The notes under the pieces are model-generated. The model worked only from the letters and a program-made list of their open reading frames with translations. It did not search any database and was not told the origin of the DNA. Position numbers and translations under genes: made by a program. This document shows, in pieces, positions 19,599-23,941 of a stretch of 23,941 nucleotides of DNA; the stretch's first letter is position 1, and each line of letters begins with the position of its first letter. The stretch is from a virus: positions 1-23,941 of the IMG/VR virus record IMGVR_UViG_3300018048_000058; one strand, given 5' to 3'.

Positions 19599-20365
19599 TG
19601 GCTACTACATATCTAGATTTAACTAACGAAGTATTAAGAGAACTTAATGAGATTCCATTAACTGCTGCAAGTTTTGCAGATGCTATAGGATTTCAAAAGT
19701 TTGTAAAAGATACTGTTAATAAATCTATATTTGATATAGCTAACGAAGAACCTCAATTACCTTTCTTTTCTGCAGGAGTTAGTGGAGCTACTGACCCTTT
19801 CTATGGTAACGTAACTGTAGAAACTGTAGCAGGACAAAGATGGTATACACTTAAGTCTGGTAGTTCTAGTATCACTACTGATTATGCTTCAATAGATTGG
19901 GATGATTTTTATGTAACAACAATTAACGTAAGTGGAGAAACAGCTCCTTACGTTTCTAAAGGGTTAAGATTTTTAACTCTTGATGATTGGAAAAGATACT
20001 ACAGAGATAGCGAAAATGAAGATGATGCTAATGCTCAAAATCATGGAGAACCTAAATTTGTAATTAAGTCTCCAGATAATAGGAAATTTGGACTAAGTCC
20101 TATTCCTGATAAAGTTTACAACGTACACTTTTATGCTTTCGTAAGACCCACTGCTTTATCAGCTTATGATGATACAATGGTTTTACCAGAGCAATACAGT
20201 AATATTGTAACAGCTAGAATGAGATATTATGTCTGGCAATTTAAAGAAAGTCCACAACAGGCTGCTTTTGCATTGGACGATTATAAGAAAGGAATGAAGT
20301 ATATGAAATCTAATCTTATGAATCCAGCTCCAAAGTATATGACAGACGATAGAAGATACTTTTAA
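19598..20365 (+). CDS. Tail tube A-like head-tail connector (T7 gp11-like)
   Basis: 255 residues. MATTYLDLTNEVLRELNEIP, then FQKFVKDTVNKSIFDIANEE and a region with IDWDDFYVT and TLDDWKRYYRDSE is the familiar form of tail tubular protein A / adaptor proteins in T7-like marine podoviruses. The last third (MRYYVWQFKESPQQAAFALD) is helical. It would attach the tail to the portal. T7 gp11 is about 196 residues, so this is somewhat larger. Overlaps the preceding gene by one base. Confidence 0.85.
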   Translation: MATTYLDLTNEVLRELNEIPLTAASFADAIGFQKFVKDTVNKSIFDIANEEPQLPFFSAGVSGATDPFYGNVTVETVAGQRWYTLKSGSSSITTDYASIDWDDFYVTTINVSGETAPYVSKGLRFLTLDDWKRYYRDSENEDDANAQNHGEPKFVIKSPDNRKFGLSPIPDKVYNVHFYAFVRPTALSAYDDTMVLPEQYSNIVTARMRYYVWQFKESPQQAAFALDDYKKGMKYMKSNLMNPAPKYMTDDRRYF

Positions 20366-20368
20366 ATT

Positions 20369-21973
20369 ATGGCACGTTCACAACCTTTTACAGTAGCATG
20401 TGAAGGCGGTTTAGTTACTGCTTCTAATCAAATTGATTTGCTACGAAGACCCGGTGTAGCTACAGAGTTAGAAAACTTTGAAGTGGCTATAGAAGGTGGT
20501 TATAGAAGAGTTAGTGGTTTTACTAAGTTTGGTGAAGGTAGTGCAACTCAACCAACTGGAAGTGCTGATAGAATTTTAGGTGTAATGCCTTATGGTGACG
20601 GTGTTATAGCTTGTGCTAGTACTGATATTTATTTTACACTAGACGGAATTACGTGGATGCAAATAAATAAGTTATCTGCCGGTGGTGGTGATGACTATAC
20701 AACCTTTACAGGTAAAACAGCTACAGCTAGAACCGGACAAGGACAATGTCAGTTTGCATTGTTTGAAGGTGCTGGAGAAGATTTTGGTAGTATTATAATA
20801 GCTGATGGAGCTAATAAACCTTGGTACTTTAGAATAGAAGGTACTGGTGATTTAACTACTAGAACATTTTTCACACAAGAAATTACAGTTGACGGTACTA
20901 ACGGTGTAAAATATATTACATCACATGACCACCACTTAATTGCTGCTGGTGTTGAAGGTAATGAAACTACAGTTTATTATAGCGTACATAATGACCAAGA
21001 TGATTTTAGTGGAGCTGGTGCAGGAGCTATAACAATATCTGATAAAATAGTAGGTATTAAAGGTTTCCGTACAGACTTATTTGTATTTTGTGAAAATAGT
21101 ATTCATAAGCTTATAAACATAGACGATAATCAAACTGTAGCAATTGTTTCAGTTGCAGAAAATATAGGATGTTTAAGTGGCTATAGTATTCAAGAGATTG
21201 GCGGTGACTTAATATTTTTAGCACCGGATGGATTAAGAACAGTCGCTGGTACAACAAGAATTGGTGACGTAGAGTTAGGAACAGTTAGTAAAGCTATACA
21301 ACCTATAATGAGGGAAGTAGCTGAAAACATTAATAACTATCAAATAACAAGTATAGTATTAAGAGAAAAGTCACAGTACAGATTATTTTACACTAATGTA
21401 AATGCTGTAGCTGCAGGACAAAAAGGAATTATAGGAACACTAAGACCAAACGGTTTTGAGTGGTCAGAAACAAAAGGAATAGAAGTAACAGAAATAGGTT
21501 CAGGATTTGATGTCACAGGAGTTGAAAGATATTATCATGGGAATAATTCAGGTTATGTGTTTATACATGATTCAGGTAATGATTTTGACGGAACTGATGT
21601 ATTAGCAAGATATGCTACACCAGACTATGATTATGGTGATTTAGGAACTTTAAAAACTTTACACTATTTAAAAGTTTCAATAACAGCAGAAGGATTGGTT
21701 ACTCCAGAAGTTCAAGTTAAGTTTGACTATAACAGTGGAGACGTACCACAACCTAGAAATAATTTTTCATTAGGTACAGTTAATCCTCCATCAATATTTG
21801 GTAGTGCTGTATTTGGAACAAATATATTTGGTGCATCAGCATCACCTATGTTAAGAACACCATTACAAGGAAGTGGAACTTCAAATAACTTTACGGTGAT
21901 TTCAAACGATAATAAAGCACCATACAGAATTAATGGTTTATATGTAGATTACATACCTTCAGGTAGGAGATAA
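20369..21973 (+). CDS. Tail tube B-like / nozzle protein
   Basis: 534 residues, beta-rich throughout. It begins with VACEGGLVTASNQIDLLRRP and ELENFEVAIEGGYRRVSGFT, the N-terminal signature I associate with short-tail nozzle or 'stabilisation' proteins of marine podoviruses, which open with a G-G-L...L-x-N-F...G-Y-R-R-x-x-G pattern. Later strands suit a beta-propeller tube (HDHHLIAAGVEGNETTVYYS and following). It would form the distal tail tube below the gp11-like connector. Shorter than T7 gp12 (about 790), so the label is functional, not strict homology. Confidence 0.75.
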   Translation: MARSQPFTVACEGGLVTASNQIDLLRRPGVATELENFEVAIEGGYRRVSGFTKFGEGSATQPTGSADRILGVMPYGDGVIACASTDIYFTLDGITWMQINKLSAGGGDDYTTFTGKTATARTGQGQCQFALFEGAGEDFGSIIIADGANKPWYFRIEGTGDLTTRTFFTQEITVDGTNGVKYITSHDHHLIAAGVEGNETTVYYSVHNDQDDFSGAGAGAITISDKIVGIKGFRTDLFVFCENSIHKLINIDDNQTVAIVSVAENIGCLSGYSIQEIGGDLIFLAPDGLRTVAGTTRIGDVELGTVSKAIQPIMREVAENINNYQITSIVLREKSQYRLFYTNVNAVAAGQKGIIGTLRPNGFEWSETKGIEVTEIGSGFDVTGVERYYHGNNSGYVFIHDSGNDFDGTDVLARYATPDYDYGDLGTLKTLHYLKVSITAEGLVTPEVQVKFDYNSGDVPQPRNNFSLGTVNPPSIFGSAVFGTNIFGASASPMLRTPLQGSGTSNNFTVISNDNKAPYRINGLYVDYIPSGRR

Positions 21974-21978
21974 AAACA

Positions 21979-23941
21979 ATGGCAGGTTATATAAGACAAA
22001 GTACATTCGTAGATGGCGATACAATTACTGCTGCATTATTTAATAACGAATACAATCAGTTAGTCAATGCATTTAGTAATACATCAGGTCACAAACACGA
22101 TGGTACAACAGCAGAAGGACCAGTAATAGGTCTGATTGGTGATGCAGGTGAGACATCTCCAAACAACAAAGTATTAATAGATACTACCAATAACTATATA
22201 GAATTTTATGTTGAAGTATCTTCAGCACCTGTACAACAATTATATATTGCAGATGGAGCTATTATTCCTGTCACAGATAGCGACATTGACCTAGGTACAA
22301 CAAGTTTAAGATTTAAAGATACTTATACAGATACAGTCACAACAACTGGTAACGTAAGTATCGGTGGTGATTTAACCGTTACAGGTAGTGCTACTATTTC
22401 AGGTAATCTTACCTTTGGTGATGCAGATACTGATAGTATTAACTTAGCTGCTGAAATTGATTCAGATATTATTCCTAACACTGATGGTACATATGACTTA
22501 GGAAGTGCTACAAAAGAATGGCAAGACCTTTACATTGATGGTACAGCTAACATAGATAGTCTTGTAGCTGATACAGCAGATATAAATGGTGGTACGATAG
22601 ACGGTGCTACAATAGCAACTTCAGATATAACTGTAGGAGCTGGTAAAACTTTAGACGTTTCATCAGGCACTTTAACTTTAGCAGATGACCAAATTTCAGG
22701 TGATAAAGTTGAAGGTGGTACAATAGCTGCAACAACTATAACAGATTTAACTTTTGGTAGTCTTAACGATGGCACTATAACTATAACAGCTTTTGCAGAT
22801 GAAGATGATATGTCTTCAAACTCTGCAACGCTTGTACCAACTCAACAATCTGTAAAAGCTTATGTAGACTCTCAGGTGACTGCACAAGATTTAGACATTA
22901 CAACAGATAGTGGAACTATTGCAATTGATTTAGATAGTGAAACTTTAACTGTATCAGGAGGTACAGGTCTTGATAGTTCTGCAACAGGTAATGCAGTTAC
23001 TCTTGCAATTGATAGTACAGTAACAACTTTAACAGGCACACAGACTTTAACAAATAAAACCCTTACAAGCCCTGTAATCAATACAGGTGTATCCGGTACA
23101 GCTTTCCTTGACGATGATACTTTTGCAACTGCAACAGCAACTACATTAGCTTCTTCAGAATCTATTAAAGCTTATGTAGATACTACAGTTGCTGCAACTA
23201 ATGAAGTTGTTGAAGATTCTACTCCACAGTTAGGTGGCGATTTAGATTTAAACTCTAATGACATTATAGGTACAGGTAATATTAATAATACCGGTACGAT
23301 TACTACTGATGGTTTGACTGTTGATGGTACTAATGGTGCTTATACAATAGGTTCAACTGGTAACGATTTTTATTACGGTCGCAATGGAACTAATTATCAC
23401 ATAGCAAATACTACTAACGGTGCTTTTAATTTCTTAACAGGAGCTAGTTCTGCTAATAGGCTTAACATTGCCAACAACGGAGACATCTCCTTCTACGAAG
23501 ACACAGGAACAACTGCTCAAATGACTTGGGATGCTTCTGCAGATGCTTTAACTTTTACAAATAATACAAAAGCAGTCTTTGGAGCTGGTTCAGAGTTAGA
23601 GGTTTACTTTGATGGTTTTACTGCTTGGTTTGATAATACAGATTCTGTAACAAAAGATACACAAATTAAAGTAAAAGATGGTGGTTATATCAGTCTTAAA
23701 GCTGGTAGTGATAATATGATTCAAGCTGCAGGAAATTCCAATGTCAGTTTATACTACGATGGCTCACCTAAACTAGCCACAACGTCAACAGGGATAGACG
23801 TAACAGGTACAGTTGTTTCTGATGGTTTGACTGTTGATGGCAATGCTCGTATTGAAGAACTAGGTGCTATTGCAAAATTAACACTTGAACGTGGTGGTTC
23901 ACAAAACAATGCTGATAGTGCAGCAGTTGATTTAATTGAGA
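21979..23941 (+). CDS. Tail fibre / receptor-binding protein (3' end outside window)
   Basis: At least 654 residues, open at the right edge. Low-complexity, Thr/Ser/Gly/Asp-rich beta repeats. GHKHDGTTAEGP near residue 37, IDLGTTSLRFKDTYTD (103 onwards) and YDLGSATKEWQDLYIDG (172 onwards) are two copies of the 'DLGS...W-x-D-x-Y' fibre motif. SVKAYVD and SIKAYVD recur, and TQTLTNKTLTSPVI is the widespread fibre motif. AGGAGATAAAAAC precedes the ATG. It would form trimeric fibres that bind the host surface. The receptor cannot be predicted. Confidence 0.85.
   Translation, partial: MAGYIRQSTFVDGDTITAALFNNEYNQLVNAFSNTSGHKHDGTTAEGPVIGLIGDAGETSPNNKVLIDTTNNYIEFYVEVSSAPVQQLYIADGAIIPVTDSDIDLGTTSLRFKDTYTDTVTTTGNVSIGGDLTVTGSATISGNLTFGDADTDSINLAAEIDSDIIPNTDGTYDLGSATKEWQDLYIDGTANIDSLVADTADINGGTIDGATIATSDITVGAGKTLDVSSGTLTLADDQISGDKVEGGTIAATTITDLTFGSLNDGTITITAFADEDDMSSNSATLVPTQQSVKAYVDSQVTAQDLDITTDSGTIAIDLDSETLTVSGGTGLDSSATGNAVTLAIDSTVTTLTGTQTLTNKTLTSPVINTGVSGTAFLDDDTFATATATTLASSESIKAYVDTTVAATNEVVEDSTPQLGGDLDLNSNDIIGTGNINNTGTITTDGLTVDGTNGAYTIGSTGNDFYYGRNGTNYHIANTTNGAFNFLTGASSANRLNIANNGDISFYEDTGTTAQMTWDASADALTFTNNTKAVFGAGSELEVYFDGFTAWFDNTDSVTKDTQIKVKDGGYISLKAGSDNMIQAAGNSNVSLYYDGSPKLATTSTGIDVTGTVVSDGLTVDGNARIEELGAIAKLTLERGGSQNNADSAAVDLIE

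Noticed and set aside
22530-23081. Minus-strand open frames of 81 and 69 codons within the tail fibre gene
   Set aside because: Antisense to Thr/Ser/Asp repeats of the fibre; low-complexity complements with no ribosome binding site.
1-23941. CRISPR array, transposase or integrase
   Set aside because: No regularly spaced repeats with unique spacers, and no transposase or recombinase motif, were found on either strand.

Overview
This window is part of a tailed double-stranded DNA phage genome, AT-rich and densely packed. It most resembles marine podoviruses, judging by a T7-type primase-helicase, a gp2.5-like ssDNA-binding protein, a P22-sized portal and a short-tail connector and tube set. 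The host is not shown by the sequence. The many Lys/Arg-rich micro-proteins and the gene content recall uncultured marine phages and cyanophages, which is a family-level impression from memory. No integrase, repressor, tRNA gene or insertion sequence was recognised.

Layout. Positions 1-9.32 kb are transcribed on the minus strand: replication genes (primase-helicase running off the left edge, SSB) preceded by a long run of mostly tiny, overlapping, unrecognised genes, most with a GGAG-type ribosome binding site, often GGAGATAAATATG-like. Positions 9.35-10.26 kb hold no intact gene. From 10.27 kb to the right edge everything is on the plus strand, in packaging and morphogenesis order: small terminase, small basic proteins, large terminase, portal, membrane protein, EF-hand-bearing structural protein, scaffold, major capsid protein, a terminator, two micro-proteins, tail tube A-like connector, tail tube B-like protein, and a tail fibre open at the right edge.

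The non-coding DNA is the most interesting part. (1) At 8522-8584 there are six DnaA-box-like 9-mers, all on one strand and phased every 10-11 bp, next to an AT-rich stretch: a strong origin candidate. (2) Just to its left a 44-bp sequence, identical at 43 positions to a copy 336 bp away, carries a perfect 12-bp palindrome and ends in the -35 box of two separate minus-strand promoters. (3) Positions 8770-9932 form one very large imperfect palindrome. Its left arm holds two intact minus-strand genes and a terminator; its right arm is a decayed, indel-ridden mirror copy of them. (4) At 10167-10260 two near-consensus sigma-70 promoters face away from each other from a 14-bp inverted repeat, and the rightward one would start at the A of the small terminase ATG, giving a leaderless message. 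(5) The SSB gene has its own consensus promoter and a roughly 150-nt leader that can fold into a branched structure.

Together the layout suggests host-type (sigma-70) divergent transcription from the central region: leftward for replication and takeover genes, rightward for virion genes, with transcription thinned by a hairpin terminator after the capsid gene, comparable to T7.
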